64,000 nt of DNA from contig DCDL01000015.1 in the NCBI GenBank assembly GCA_002316385.1, positions 1 through 64,000 of the forward strand. The letters are read 5' to 3'. The position numbers and the translations under genes are program-made. The notes below the pieces were generated by a model, which saw only the letters and a program-made list of their open reading frames with translations, searched no databases and was not told where the DNA came from. Positions 1 to 8,700 of the stretch are shown here, in pieces (position 1 is the stretch's first letter; every line of letters begins with the position of its first letter). The stretch is from Clostridium sp. UBA1056 (GTDB taxonomy: Bacteria > Bacillota > Clostridia > Clostridiales > Clostridiaceae).

Positions 1-120
1 GATTGTGCGTTAGACAAGGAAACAGGTTCCGCAGATAGTAGCACTATCTAAGGGTTCTGCTGACGTAGTATAACACAAAATAGACGAGCATTCTGACTTA
101 TTTATTTTTTGAAGATGCCT
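1..120 (+). mobile_element. MITE-like element family A, copy 1 (left end outside window)
   Basis: This stretch is nearly identical (a handful of substitutions) to 10348-10469 and ends in the same AGATGCCT followed by TA. The full copy at 10312-10469 has imperfect terminal inverted repeats starting AGGCATCT, so this is the right part of a short non-autonomous transposon-like element whose left end lies before the window. It carries an internal small hairpin, AGATAGT-AGC-ACTATCT. No transposase is encoded. It lies downstream of the minus-strand NADH oxidase gene. Confidence 0.6.
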
Positions 121-150
121 TAAGCCATGAGTAGTATACCTTAAAGGTAT

Positions 151-232
151 TGGAGCATTTTAACATTTTAAAAAGTTATAAAGTAAACTATTTAAATATT
201 TAACATTTTAAAATGTTAAAATATTAAAATGT
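151..232. repeat. AT-only palindrome cluster
   Basis: A perfect 22-bp palindrome with core TAACATTTTAAAATGTTA sits at 199-220. It is flanked by partial repeats of the same words (AACATTTTAAAA near 160, AAAATGTT near 226). The same core recurs in longer perfect palindromes at 22472-22513 and 58090-58121. No gene covers it and the function is unknown. Confidence 0.6.
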
Positions 233-328
233 TGCCCTATCTATTGACTTAATGGCATTTATCCTTCATGTTATCTCGTAAACTTAGAATATTGATAGTG
301 CTATCTGCATTGATTTTAACTAACTTAA

Positions 329-452
329 AAAATAAGTGGCTTTCGCAAAATATATCACTAATCTTATATAAAATATTGAAGATTCACTTTAATATAAGTG
401 CTTAATTCAATATTTATTTAGATTAGCTTTTTTTGCGAAAGCCCATTATTTT
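329..452. repeat. 124-bp near-palindrome with GGCTTTCGC ends
   Basis: The arms AAAATAAGTGGCTTTCGC (329-346) and GCGAAAGCCCATTATTTT (435-452) are nearly perfect inverted repeats. The complementarity continues inward through ACTAATCT/AGATTAG, AATATTGAA/TTCAATATT and a central CACTT/AAGTG hairpin. The whole segment can fold into one long cruciform. It lies just downstream of the minus-strand NADH oxidase gene, so it may act as its terminator, or it may be a decayed transposon-like element. Which of these is right cannot be decided from the sequence. Confidence 0.6.
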
Positions 453-478
453 AAAATGATATACTATAAATTCGTTTA

Positions 479-1813
479 CTATTCTAGAGCTTTAAGAGCT
501 ACAGTATTTAATAAACTCCATGGCTTATTAAAGTGTGGTTGGAAGAAGAAATCTGTCATTGCCAGTTCTTCTATGGTCATGTTATTTTGTACTACTACAG
601 ATAATGTATTCATGTGCTGAGTTAAATCCTCGTCAGAAATAATCTGACCTCCAAGAATTCTTCTAGTTGCTTTGTCATAAACAAGCTTTATCATGGCTTC
701 TTTATAAGTTGGCATAAATTCTGGTCTATGATTTTCACTAACAATTACTGATCCAATATCCATAGATGTAGTTTTCTTAGCAACTTCTTCAGTTAATCCT
801 GTAGATGCTATACATTTATCATATATCTTTATTCCTGAAGTCCCTTGAGTTCCCATATACTTAAGAGTTGGATTTACTAAGTTTTTAGCTACTAAAGTCC
901 CCATTCTAACAGCATTAGTTGCAAGAGGAATATATCTCTTATCCTTTGCTGGATTATACTCTACAACACAGCAATCTCCGGCTGCAAATACATCTTTGAC
1001 ACTAGTTCTCATGTAATCATCTATTATTATAGCTCCATTAGGAAGAGTATCTAACTTACCTTTTATTAAATTTGTGCTTGGTGCAAATCCTATGCAAAGT
1101 ACAACTAAATCAGCTTCATAGCTTCCTTTATCCGTTACAACTTTAGATACTTTACCATTTTCGCCTTCAAATTTTTGTACCTTTTCTCCTAGCGTTAATC
1201 TTATCCCACGATTTTTAAATTCCTTTTCTGCTATATCTGTAAACTCCTTATCAAGGTATTTACTCATTATTCTTTCTTCTGCATCTACTAAAGTTACGTT
1301 TTTACCTTGTATTTCAAAAGCCTCCGCAAGCTCTACTCCTATATAACCAGCACCAATAACAACTACATTTTTAACTTCAGTAGATCTCTCTATAATTACC
1401 TTGGCATGATTATAATTTTTACAAAGTAATACATTATCAAGTTCTTTCCCTTCAAAGTTAGGAACTATTGGCCATGATCCTAAAGTAAGAATTAATTTGT
1501 CATATTTCTCTTGTACTACATCGTTTGTCTTTAAATTTTTAGCTGTAATGGTTTTTCCTTCTACGTCAACGTCTGTTACGTCGTAGTTCATTCTCATGCT
1601 TATTCCAAGCTTATTTAAGTTTTCTGGAGAATTATAAAATAACTTTTCTGGTTCATTTACTATGTTTGATACGCTTAAAGCAATTCCACAAGAAAGGAAG
1701 GATACGTTATCATTTCTTTCGTAAACTGTAATCTCACTGTCTGGATAAAGTTGTTTTGCATTTACTACTGCTGCCGTTCCAGCATGTGTACATCCTATAA
1801 CTGCAATTTTCAT
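479..1813 (-). CDS. nox: NADH oxidase / CoA-disulfide reductase family flavoprotein
   Basis: A 444-residue FAD- and NAD(P)H-dependent disulfide-reductase-type flavoprotein. The N-terminal Rossmann motif is followed by His10 (GCTHAG) and Cys42 (FLSCGIAL), the redox-active pair typical of H2O-forming NADH oxidases, NADH peroxidases and CoA-disulfide reductases. The NADH-binding motif VVVIGAGYIGVELAE lies near residue 150 and the FAD-contact motif FAAGDC near 275. The length matches the family. The likely role is cytosolic removal of O2 or H2O2 and NAD+ regeneration in an anaerobe. AGGAGG lies a few bases before ATG. An inverted repeat TTGTTA-(2)-TAACAA lies upstream at 1903-1916; it resembles a Rex half-site pair, but the spacing does not match the Rex consensus. 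Oxidase, peroxidase and CoA-disulfide reductase cannot be separated by sequence alone. Confidence 0.85.
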   Translation of the reverse strand: MKIAVIGCTHAGTAAVVNAKQLYPDSEITVYERNDNVSFLSCGIALSVSNIVNEPEKLFYNSPENLNKLGISMRMNYDVTDVDVEGKTITAKNLKTNDVVQEKYDKLILTLGSWPIVPNFEGKELDNVLLCKNYNHAKVIIERSTEVKNVVVIGAGYIGVELAEAFEIQGKNVTLVDAEERIMSKYLDKEFTDIAEKEFKNRGIRLTLGEKVQKFEGENGKVSKVVTDKGSYEADLVVLCIGFAPSTNLIKGKLDTLPNGAIIIDDYMRTSVKDVFAAGDCCVVEYNPAKDKRYIPLATNAVRMGTLVAKNLVNPTLKYMGTQGTSGIKIYDKCIASTGLTEEVAKKTTSMDIGSVIVSENHRPEFMPTYKEAMIKLVYDKATRRILGGQIISDEDLTQHMNTLSVVVQNNMTIEELAMTDFFFQPHFNKPWSLLNTVALKALE

Positions 1814-2040
1814 ATTACATGACCTCCTATAATCTGCACCTACATAAAATTTATTCTTTATTATATTATGAAATTTGTTCTGATTGTATTCATAAACAAT
1901 GTTTGTTATTTAACAATCATTATCTAATAATATTTTACATCTAATATATATTAATTCAATACTCTTATTAGTATATATAAATAAATAGGCTTTCATTCTC
2001 TTAATCTATCTTTAATTTTCATCAAATATCTTAGAATTAT

Positions 2041-2080
2041 AAATAAATAAAAAAGAGTTTATGCTCTAGCCATAAACTCT
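2041..2080 (-). terminator. Rho-independent terminator after LUD gene
   Basis: Arms AGAGTTTATG and CATAAACTCT (2054-2080) form a 10-bp stem. On the minus strand it is followed by a T-rich run (the A-rich 2041-2053 of the plus strand). It lies 20 bases after the LUD-domain gene. Confidence 0.75.
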
Positions 2081-2099
2081 AATATCTAAATCTAATTTT

Positions 2100-2741
2100 T
2101 TAATATCCTAATTCCTCATTTAAGAAAATTACATGCATTCTATCTTTATTTCCTTGCCTTTTTATTATCGTATACTCATTGCAAATCCTCTCTTCACTAG
2201 AGCAGTTCACACAATGTCCTACCTTAATACAAGGAGTATCCCTACTTAATCTTTTACAGTTTGCAGGTGCTGATATTCTTTCATTTCTCTCTATTGCTTC
2301 TTCAATATCTTTTACAATTTTATTTATCCCTGCTATAACTATAACTTTATCTGGTCCATATAACATAGCTGCTACTCTGTTTCCGGTTCCATCTACATTA
2401 TATAACTCTCCTTTTTCTGTAATTGCATTGGTACTAGTAAAGTATACATCTGCAGAAAAAGTATTTCTATATAACTTTTTTAAATCGTCCTTGCTTAACC
2501 CTTCCTTATATCTATCTAAAAAATTATATTTACCACTTCTTAAATAGTCAATAATTCCAGTTTCAAATAATGTAATCGAACCTCCGCAACCTACAGTATC
2601 CCCATCTTTAGTAAGCTCATTAATTTTATCTATAAGCTCTTTGTTGCTATTCACTAAATACCCACTTATTCCATTTCTCTTAAGCGAATTAATCGTAGTA
2701 TTAATTCTACTTTCTTTCAACCATTTCATATTTTCATCCAT
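2100..2741 (-). CDS. LUD-domain (LutC/YkgG-like) protein
   Basis: A protein of about 213 residues of the LUD (lactate utilization, formerly DUF162) family. It shows the nucleotide-fold core GDTVGCGGSITLFETGI, the motif YFTSTNAITEKGELYNVDGTGNR and the segment GPDKVIVIAGINKIV. A C-terminal cysteine group (CIKVGHCVNCSS) is typical of clostridial stand-alone members. LutC-type proteins work in lactate oxidation with LutA/LutB, but neither partner is nearby, so the function here is open. The frame opens at 2765, but GGGGGA lies between that codon and the ATG at 2741. The second ATG (MDENMKW) is therefore the better start. It is a monocistronic unit with its own terminator. Confidence 0.75.
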   Translation of the reverse strand: MDENMKWLKESRINTTINSLKRNGISGYLVNSNKELIDKINELTKDGDTVGCGGSITLFETGIIDYLRSGKYNFLDRYKEGLSKDDLKKLYRNTFSADVYFTSTNAITEKGELYNVDGTGNRVAAMLYGPDKVIVIAGINKIVKDIEEAIERNERISAPANCKRLSRDTPCIKVGHCVNCSSEERICNEYTIIKRQGNKDRMHVIFLNEELGY

Positions 2742-2866
2742 ATGCAAATTCCCCCATAAATTCATTATATAAATAATTATATCATAGTTAAAGATATGTA
2801 AAAGTTTCTTATACTAATATATACATTTTTTCTATATATTATGCATTATTATGTATCTATATAGCA

Positions 2867-2898
2867 TAAAAAACCCAATGAAATAAAATTTCATTAGG
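2867..2898 (-). terminator. Rho-independent terminator after SEC-C gene
   Basis: A stem formed by CCTAATGAAA and TTTCATTGGG (plus-strand span 2874-2898) is followed on the minus strand by TTTTTT. It lies 14 bases after the stop codon of the SEC-C protein gene. Confidence 0.75.
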
Positions 2899-2911
2899 TC
2901 TAGTAACTACA

Positions 2912-3409
2912 TTATTTACCACAGCATTTTTTATATTTTTTACCGCTACCACATGGGCAAGCATCATTTCTACCAATTTTAGTTTCATTTACTATAGTTT
3001 TTGATTCTCTCCAAGCTCTTTGTATTTCTTTTCTCTTTTCTGGTGAGAATATTCTATCCCATTGTGGTAATGTGTAAAGATAGTCCGCTTTAGAATCAAG
3101 CATATTAAAATATAACTTTTCATAATCTATTTTAAAATTGATTTCTGAATCATTCTCTATAGCTTCAAGATCAAGTTCTTTATCTATACTTTCATTAATT
3201 CCATCTAGGAATCCCATAAAATAAATCTCATTAACATCAAATTCTTTAGCTAGTTCAGAGAATTTTCCACTAATAACACCATTATCCATTGATAAAGTTT
3301 TAGTATATATTTCTTTTTCAATTTTTGCATATTCTTTCCAAAATTCAGGTTCTCCATTTTCTTTTACAAACTCTACAACATAATTTGTCCAATTGCTATA
3401 TATGCTCAT
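2912..3409 (-). CDS. SEC-C metal-binding domain protein
   Basis: A 165-residue protein ending in a SEC-C zinc-binding motif (RNDACPCGSGKKYKKCCG), as in the SecA C-terminus and YchJ. The N-terminal 135 residues are acidic and helical and are not recognised as a named domain. SEC-C motifs bind zinc and often mediate contacts with SecB or ribosome-associated partners; the partner here is unknown. A SEC-C motif also opens the methionine aminopeptidase encoded at 20664-21530. AAGGAG lies 8 bases before the ATG. It has its own terminator and follows gerM by about 90 bases. Confidence 0.7.
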   Translation of the reverse strand: MSIYSNWTNYVVEFVKENGEPEFWKEYAKIEKEIYTKTLSMDNGVISGKFSELAKEFDVNEIYFMGFLDGINESIDKELDLEAIENDSEINFKIDYEKLYFNMLDSKADYLYTLPQWDRIFSPEKRKEIQRAWRESKTIVNETKIGRNDACPCGSGKKYKKCCGK

Positions 3410-3499
3410 GTTATTTTCTCCTTTTTTATACCAATATTTATAGTATTTATTTCATTAATTATAATAAATTTTTATATATGTTTCAATAACATCTTAATT

Positions 3500-4078
3500 C
3501 TATATTTTTAAAGTAACTATTTCATCCTTACTAAATGGCTTTGATATATTATAGTGACCACCTAGGCTCTCTACTCTTTGATTATCTATTGTAATCATTA
3601 CCTTACTTACAGATTTTAATTGACTCAAAGAGTTTGTGATGGATTTAAGCACTGTTTCTTCTTGCACTGCAGACATATCAAACATGGCTTCATTACTTAA
3701 ATTAATATTGGCTATACCATCTTTAATAGAAAAGTTTAAAACCCTTGTCTCTTTTGGTAAAATAGGCTTACTTGAATCACTAACTATAGCTGGTCCTTTG
3801 ATGAGTTCTTGCATAATCATCTCACCTATTAATTCTTCACTATTCATTAGCCTTTCTTCCTTTATAATCTCAGATTTTTCAGAACTTCCTCCAAAATATA
3901 AAGTTATATCAACGTATCCTTCCTCCGCTGTAGCGCTTTTAGCATTTTCAAGTTTCTCTTTACTCAAAATGCTTGCTTTATCTTTCTTTATAACCATAGT
4001 TTTTGCAATATAAATGCCTCCTACAACTAATACAGCTATTATTAATGTTAATACTAAACTAAAGGTCTTCTTTTTCAT
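3500..4078 (-). CDS. GerMN-domain (GerM-like) membrane-anchored protein
   Basis: About 192 residues. It starts with MKKK and a single N-terminal hydrophobic segment (residues about 4-26), then a linker and a GerMN domain. The features ITLYFGG, EELIGEMIMQELIKGP, LPKETRVLNFSIKDGIANINLS and a closing sheet region match the domain. GerMN proteins include Bacillus GerM, needed for sporulation and germination and for holding the SpoIIIAH-SpoIIQ channel. The frame opens further upstream at 4129, but AGGAGGTG immediately precedes the ATG at 4078, so that start is chosen. The segment has no lipobox cysteine, so it is likely a signal anchor rather than a lipoprotein. It lies 31 bases after walJ and is probably in the murA-walJ operon. 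Confidence 0.7.
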   Translation of the reverse strand: MKKKTFSLVLTLIIAVLVVGGIYIAKTMVIKKDKASILSKEKLENAKSATAEEGYVDITLYFGGSSEKSEIIKEERLMNSEELIGEMIMQELIKGPAIVSDSSKPILPKETRVLNFSIKDGIANINLSNEAMFDMSAVQEETVLKSITNSLSQLKSVSKVMITIDNQRVESLGGHYNISKPFSKDEIVTLKI

Positions 4079-4109
4079 TCTACACCTCCTATTACTAACT
4101 AAGCTATTC

Positions 4110-4895
4110 TTATATTTCTGATAATGCACTATGTCTATCTCTATTACACATCTTTAAATCTATATCTTTTTCCACACTAATATTATTTTCTCTTAATACA
4201 CCTGCTACAGTTTCATAGGCAAGTTCTGGATAGTTATTTGTTTTACTAAGGTGTCCTAAATAGATAGTTTTATGATTTCCTTTTAAAATATCAACTATAG
4301 CTTTACCACAATCCTCATTAGACAAATGTCCTCTAGCACTTAGTATTCTTTGCTTTAATGGATATGGATATGGTCCAAATTTAACCATTTCTATATCATG
4401 ATTACTTTCTATTAAAATCATATCACTGTTTTCTAATGCCATCTTTACTTCTATAGAAAAATGGCCTAAATCTGTAGCTATACAGCAGGATTTTTTAGAA
4501 CCATGTATTCTATAACCTCTAGGTGATGCTGCATCATGAGGTATAGGAAAATTCTCTATTATTAAATCATTAATTTCAGTAAATTTACCATCTATTACTT
4601 TTATATTTTTTTCCTTAATACTCCCAATCTTTCCTTCCATAGCTTTCCAAGTTAGACTTGGTGCATATATAGGTATATCATATTTCCTTGAAAATACTCC
4701 AGCACCTTTAATATGATCTGAATGCTCATGAGTAATAAATATACCATTTATATATTTAGGATTTACTCCTATATCTACTAATTCTTTATCGATAGCTTTA
4801 CCTGGCATCCCTACATCTACTAGAATATTACTATTATTTTCTGATACAAATATACTATTTCCGCTGCTACCACTAAATAATGGGCAAAATTTCAT
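4110..4895 (-). CDS. walJ: MBL-fold metallohydrolase of the WalJ/YycJ family
   Basis: A 261-residue metallo-beta-lactamase-fold protein. It opens with the family signature CPLFSGSSGNS and has the metal-binding motif THEHSDH near residue 58, followed by the ATDLGH and GHLS segments carrying further ligands. It matches YycJ/WalJ in length. Family members are associated with cell-wall homeostasis and 5'-3' DNA exonuclease activity. In Bacillus the gene sits beside walRK; here the two-component genes are absent and it lies between murA and the GerM-like gene, still a cell-envelope context. GAGGAG precedes the ATG with normal spacing. Confidence 0.8.
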   Translation of the reverse strand: MKFCPLFSGSSGNSIFVSENNSNILVDVGMPGKAIDKELVDIGVNPKYINGIFITHEHSDHIKGAGVFSRKYDIPIYAPSLTWKAMEGKIGSIKEKNIKVIDGKFTEINDLIIENFPIPHDAASPRGYRIHGSKKSCCIATDLGHFSIEVKMALENSDMILIESNHDIEMVKFGPYPYPLKQRILSARGHLSNEDCGKAIVDILKGNHKTIYLGHLSKTNNYPELAYETVAGVLRENNISVEKDIDLKMCNRDRHSALSEI

Positions 4896-4942
4896 AATTA
4901 TCTCCTCAATCTAGTATCTACTAAATTACTACATAATTAAAA

Positions 4943-6199
4943 CTACATACTTACTCTACTTATGTCTGCACCTAAAGCTTTAAACTTCTCTTCTATATAC
5001 AAATATCCTCTATCGATATGTTCAATGCCCTCTACCTCAGTTTTACCTTGAGCAGCAAGACCTGCAATAACTAAAGCAGCACCAGCTCTTAAATCTGTAG
5101 CCTTAACGCTGGTGCCATATAGCTTTTCAACACCATCTATTATAGCTATTCTACCTTCGATTTTAACATTTGCACCCATTTTCTTTAATTCATCTATATG
5201 CTTAAATCTTGATTCATATATACTTTCATTTACAATACTTCTACCTTCAGCCATAGTTAAAAGGGTACTCATCGGTTGTTGTACATCTGTAGGAAATCCT
5301 GGGTATGGTAGTGTCTTTATGTTTACTCCCTTTAGGTTATTTCCACTCTTAACTGTGACTTTATCATCTTCCTCTATAACTTCTACTCCCATTTCTACAA
5401 GTTTTGCTGAAATAGACTCTAAGTGTTTTGGTATTACATTATTTAACTTAACTTCTCCACCACAAGCCGCTGTTGCTATCATGAAAGTTCCAGCTTCAAT
5501 TTGATCTGGTATAACTGAATAATTGCAGCCTGAAAGTTCACTTACCCCAGTGATTTTTATTACATCAGTTCCAGCACCCTTTACATTTGCTCCCATGGTA
5601 TTTAAAAAGTTAGCTACATCTACTACATGAGGTTCTTTTGCTGCATTTTCTAAAACTGTAACCCCTTCTGCAAGAACTGCTGCAAGCATAATGTTTATAG
5701 TAGCCCCTACACTAACCACGTCAAAATATATAGTTGTTCCAATTAATTTTTCTGCATAAAGATTTACTGCACCATGCTCTATAGTGACAGTAGCTCCTAA
5801 GGCTTCAAATCCCTTAATATGCTGATCTATTGGTCTATCTCCAATAGGACAACCACCAGGAAGCTCTACTCTAGCTTTCTTGAATCTAGATAATAATGCT
5901 CCCAATAAGTAATAAGATGCTCTCATATTTCTTACTTCTGGAATTGTAGCGTTAGTTGTTACTATATTAGTGCTATCAATTTTAATTGAATTACAACTCA
6001 TTTCTACTTTACATCCTAAATATTTCAAAATAATTTCCAAACAATTTATATCTTCTATATTGGGAACATTTTCTATTGTACAAACTTCCTTAGATGCTAA
6101 AATTGCTGCTGGTAAAATTGCTACAGCTGCATTCTTTGCGCCATTAATATTCACATTTCCAAACAATGGATTTCCTCCATTTATAACTAATTTCTCCAT
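4943..6199 (-). CDS. murA: UDP-N-acetylglucosamine 1-carboxyvinyltransferase
   Basis: A 418-residue EPSP-synthase-fold enzyme that adds enolpyruvate to UDP-GlcNAc, the first committed step of peptidoglycan synthesis. The family signature NGAKNAA lies at residues 19-25. The catalytic loop LPGGCPIGDRP carries Cys117, the residue alkylated by fosfomycin. The frame opens at 6292, but GAGGATG lies upstream of the ATG at 6199 and the standard N-terminus begins there (MEKLVINGG); the extra 31 residues look non-coding. Firmicutes often have two MurA paralogues, and which one this is cannot be told here. It is first gene of a probable operon with walJ and the GerM-like gene. Confidence 0.92.
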   Translation of the reverse strand: MEKLVINGGNPLFGNVNINGAKNAAVAILPAAILASKEVCTIENVPNIEDINCLEIILKYLGCKVEMSCNSIKIDSTNIVTTNATIPEVRNMRASYYLLGALLSRFKKARVELPGGCPIGDRPIDQHIKGFEALGATVTIEHGAVNLYAEKLIGTTIYFDVVSVGATINIMLAAVLAEGVTVLENAAKEPHVVDVANFLNTMGANVKGAGTDVIKITGVSELSGCNYSVIPDQIEAGTFMIATAACGGEVKLNNVIPKHLESISAKLVEMGVEVIEEDDKVTVKSGNNLKGVNIKTLPYPGFPTDVQQPMSTLLTMAEGRSIVNESIYESRFKHIDELKKMGANVKIEGRIAIIDGVEKLYGTSVKATDLRAGAALVIAGLAAQGKTEVEGIEHIDRGYLYIEEKFKALGADISRVSM

Positions 6200-6475
6200 A
6201 CAGGTATCATCCTCACTATTTATATAATGTCCATATTTTATACATATTAATTTACTTCCATGTCTATCTATATCTATGTCAATTAAATTCATTCTCTTAA
6301 TGTAAAAATCTCATAATTATAATTATAACACAATGTTTATGTATTTTAATAAAAATTTTAAATTTATAGGCTTATTTTTTATATGTTTTCCTATATTAAT
6401 ACATAACTTGAACTTACTTCAATGGAATGAAAATATAATTCACCACATATGTCTATTATAACCTATTATTATATG

Positions 6476-6514
6476 TTATAATACTGTTAATTGTAGCGTT
6501 AAAGTATTTTATAA
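6476..6514. repeat. Hairpin with TGTAGC loop
   Basis: Imperfect arms around TTATAATACT and AGTATTTTATAA enclose the loop TGTAGC, flanked by TTAA words. The 13-mer GTAGCGTTAAAGT (6493-6505) recurs exactly at 58325-58337 in a similar hairpin. It lies in the divergent spacer between murA and the plus-strand gene at 6560. The rest of this 360-bp spacer is AT-rich, with an ATTATAAC/GTTATAAT inverted repeat at 6455-6482 and no visible gene. Confidence 0.4.
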
Positions 6515-6559
6515 TGATATAATACTTTATAATAAAAATCTACATTTGGGAGGAAAAAA

Positions 6560-7108
6560 ATGAAATATTATTTAGTTGCATTGGTAGATGATCGATCTGT
6601 TGATGATATTGTATCTATCCAAAAATTTTTAAATAAGAGATATAAGCTGTATAAAAACGTATCTAATTTATACATTCCTCTAGGTTCTGTTTCTAATACA
6701 GAGCTTGATAAGTTAGATGAGATAATTTCAAAAATTTTATCTCCTTATAAAAGATTTAAAGTTGGAATTGATAATGACATATATATCAACGATACATCTA
6801 ACACTGTAAATTTGAAGGTTAAAGATAAAGGATACATAAATAAGATATCTAGAAGTATGTTTGACATGTTTAATACTTATGGTATAAGTGCTAAAGATTT
6901 CTCAAGTTTATCGCACTTTAACATGCCTATTTCTAATGCTAATAATGCTATTAGAAAAGCCTATTCAAATAATTTATTTACCTTAGATGAATCTAAAGAT
7001 AAGACAGATTTAGTCAATTTTACTAAGATAAATAAAATTGAAATTTGGAAACAACTTAATAATAGGCGAGATACTTTGGTTAAAAGTTATGATTTAAAAG
7101 AGTTTTAG
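6560..7108 (+). CDS. Uncharacterised protein, possible degenerate LigT/2H fold
   Basis: A 182-residue soluble protein that I do not recognise firmly. The opening MKYYLVALVDDRSVDDIVSIQKFLNKRY, a middle NLYIPLGSV and a later SLSHFNMPIS have the spacing of the two strands of a 2H phosphoesterase (2'-5' RNA ligase) fold. The catalytic HxT/S motifs are not intact: the first His is replaced and only one His remains in the second. This resemblance is inference. GGGAGG lies 7 bases before the ATG. It reads opposite to murA and is followed at 100 bases by a YdcZ-type gene on the same strand. Codon use is like its neighbours. Confidence 0.6.
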   Translation: MKYYLVALVDDRSVDDIVSIQKFLNKRYKLYKNVSNLYIPLGSVSNTELDKLDEIISKILSPYKRFKVGIDNDIYINDTSNTVNLKVKDKGYINKISRSMFDMFNTYGISAKDFSSLSHFNMPISNANNAIRKAYSNNLFTLDESKDKTDLVNFTKINKIEIWKQLNNRRDTLVKSYDLKEF

Positions 7109-7208
7109 CTTTATAATTAATAAAATTAAACATAGATATCATCCTTAAAATTTTAATAATTATATCCACATTTGGGTAAGCTATCTTTAAAAGGATGGTG
7201 AAAACTTT

Positions 7209-7640
7209 ATGTGGGGTATAATTTTCTCGATAATTGCAGGGGTAACTATGAGCGTTCAAGGTGTGTTTAATACAGAACTCTCAAAAAAAATTGGGCTATG
7301 GGAAACTACAGTATTAACTCAAGCTATTGCACTTGTCACTGCACTTGTAGTATTATTCTTTGCCGGCGATGGTAGCTTTAGAAATTTAAAAGATGCTAAT
7401 AAGCTCTATCTTCTAGCTGGTGTATTAGGTACTGTTATTACCTTTACCGTAATCAAAGGTATGTCTAGTCTTGGTCCAGCTGTAGCTGTAGCGACTATTC
7501 TTATTGCCCAACTTATTGCAGCTGCACTTATTAATCATTTTGGTTGGTTTGGCACTAATGAAGCCGGCTATGGAATACGTGAATGTATTGGTGTTATCAT
7601 AATGATAGCAGGAATTATAATTTTTAAATGGAAAGGATAA
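7209..7640 (+). CDS. DMT-superfamily YdcZ (DUF606) membrane protein
   Basis: A 143-residue integral membrane protein with four predicted hydrophobic helices (about residues 3-22, 35-53, 66-88 and 92-110, plus a C-terminal stretch 122-139). It has the YdcZ/DUF606 features: an opening GIIFSIIAGVTMSVQGVFNT and a GPAVAVATILIAQLIAA helix. This is a half-size drug/metabolite transporter type, and members usually act as dimers or as pairs of adjacent genes. Here there is only one copy. The substrate is unknown. AAAGGATGGTG precedes the ATG. The LysR gene downstream may control it; this rests on adjacency only. Confidence 0.75.
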   Translation: MWGIIFSIIAGVTMSVQGVFNTELSKKIGLWETTVLTQAIALVTALVVLFFAGDGSFRNLKDANKLYLLAGVLGTVITFTVIKGMSSLGPAVAVATILIAQLIAAALINHFGWFGTNEAGYGIRECIGVIIMIAGIIIFKWKG

Positions 7641-7750
7641 TCTCTATCTTTTCTATTTTTATGTGAGGAGATTTTAATTTCAATAAGTAAAAATCTTTCT
7701 TTCATATAAATTGTTATATTAAATCTTAAGTTATTAATGGGGGGGAGACT

Positions 7751-8644
7751 ATGGATTTTAAACAATTAGAAGCATTTATTACAGTATCTAAACTTAGAAG
7801 CTTTTCTAAGGCTGCAAATGCTATTTACCTATCTCAGCCTACTATAAGTTCACATATTTCTAGTTTAGAAAGGGAACTTAATATTCAATTATTTGATAGA
7901 ACATCTAAGGAAGTAAATTTAACGCCTATAGGCGAATCCTTTCTACAATATGCTAATGATATTATAAATATAAGAAATAATGCTATTACAGACCTATCTA
8001 ATTTTAATAATAATATTACTGGAGTTTTAAATATTGCTGCTAGTACTACTCCTTGTAATTCATTGCTACCTTCACTTGTTTCAAAATTTAGTGAACTTTA
8101 TTCAAATGTTAAATTTAATATTAAGGAACAAGGTTCTGTATCTATAATTAAAGACATTATAGATCTTAAATGCGAAATTGGTTTAGTTGGTACAATTATA
8201 GACAATTCAAAAATAAACAGCTACAAAATAATGGAAGATGAGCTTGTTATTGTTTCAAATCCAAAATTAAATCTTCCTGATACTATTTCTCTTAACGATT
8301 TAGTAAAATATCCTTTTATAATAAGAGAAAAAGAATCTGCAACTCGACATACCTTGGAGTCTCAACTTCATGCTAACAAGATAGATCCTAAAAAGTTGAA
8401 AGTTCTTTGTGAGGTAAATAGTATTCATGCTCAACTTAAGTTTGTTAGCTTAGGTCAAGGAATTTCTATAATCAGCAAAAGCCTATGTGACGATGGATTT
8501 ATAAATAGAGATATACATATCAGCAGAATAGAAAATGTGGATTTAAAAAGAGATATCTTTTTAGTGGTAAGTTCTAAGAGAACTCTTACCCCTATTGCTA
8601 GAGCTTTTTATTCTATGTGTAAAGATATATATAATTTATCATAA
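7751..8644 (+). CDS. LysR-family transcriptional regulator
   Basis: A 297-residue regulator with the N-terminal winged helix-turn-helix of LysR proteins (MDFKQLEAFITVSKLRSFSKAANAIYLSQPTISSHI, split here only for description). It is followed by LERELNIQLFDRTSKEVNLTPIGE and a C-terminal periplasmic-binding-protein-like effector domain (residues about 90-295). The start is supported by a run of seven G followed by AGA, 4 bases before the ATG. The effector is unknown. Clostridial LysR proteins of this length often regulate cysteine, sulfur or selenium genes, but no such target adjoins it; the nearest is the YdcZ-type gene upstream. A bidirectional terminator follows. Confidence 0.85.
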   Translation: MDFKQLEAFITVSKLRSFSKAANAIYLSQPTISSHISSLERELNIQLFDRTSKEVNLTPIGESFLQYANDIINIRNNAITDLSNFNNNITGVLNIAASTTPCNSLLPSLVSKFSELYSNVKFNIKEQGSVSIIKDIIDLKCEIGLVGTIIDNSKINSYKIMEDELVIVSNPKLNLPDTISLNDLVKYPFIIREKESATRHTLESQLHANKIDPKKLKVLCEVNSIHAQLKFVSLGQGISIISKSLCDDGFINRDIHISRIENVDLKRDIFLVVSSKRTLTPIARAFYSMCKDIYNLS

Positions 8645-8662
8645 ACTTATAAAAACTTTTTA

Positions 8663-8700
8663 AAAGCTAGGACTAAAAATTTTAGTCCTAGCTTTAATTT
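8663..8700. terminator. Bidirectional Rho-independent terminator
   Basis: A perfect inverted repeat has AAAGCTAGGACTAAAA and TTTTAGTCCTAGCTTT as arms (8663-8695). It is flanked by T-rich sequence on both strands (AATTTTTA to the right, CTTTTTAAAAAG to the left). It ends the LysR transcript and would also end any minus-strand transcript arriving from the open frame at 8701-8964. Confidence 0.85.

Noticed and set aside
1903..1916. TTGTTA-(2)-TAACAA upstream of the NADH oxidase as a Rex operator
   Set aside because: Rex sites have TTGTxAA halves separated to give an 18-bp palindrome; this one is 14 bp, so the spacing is wrong.
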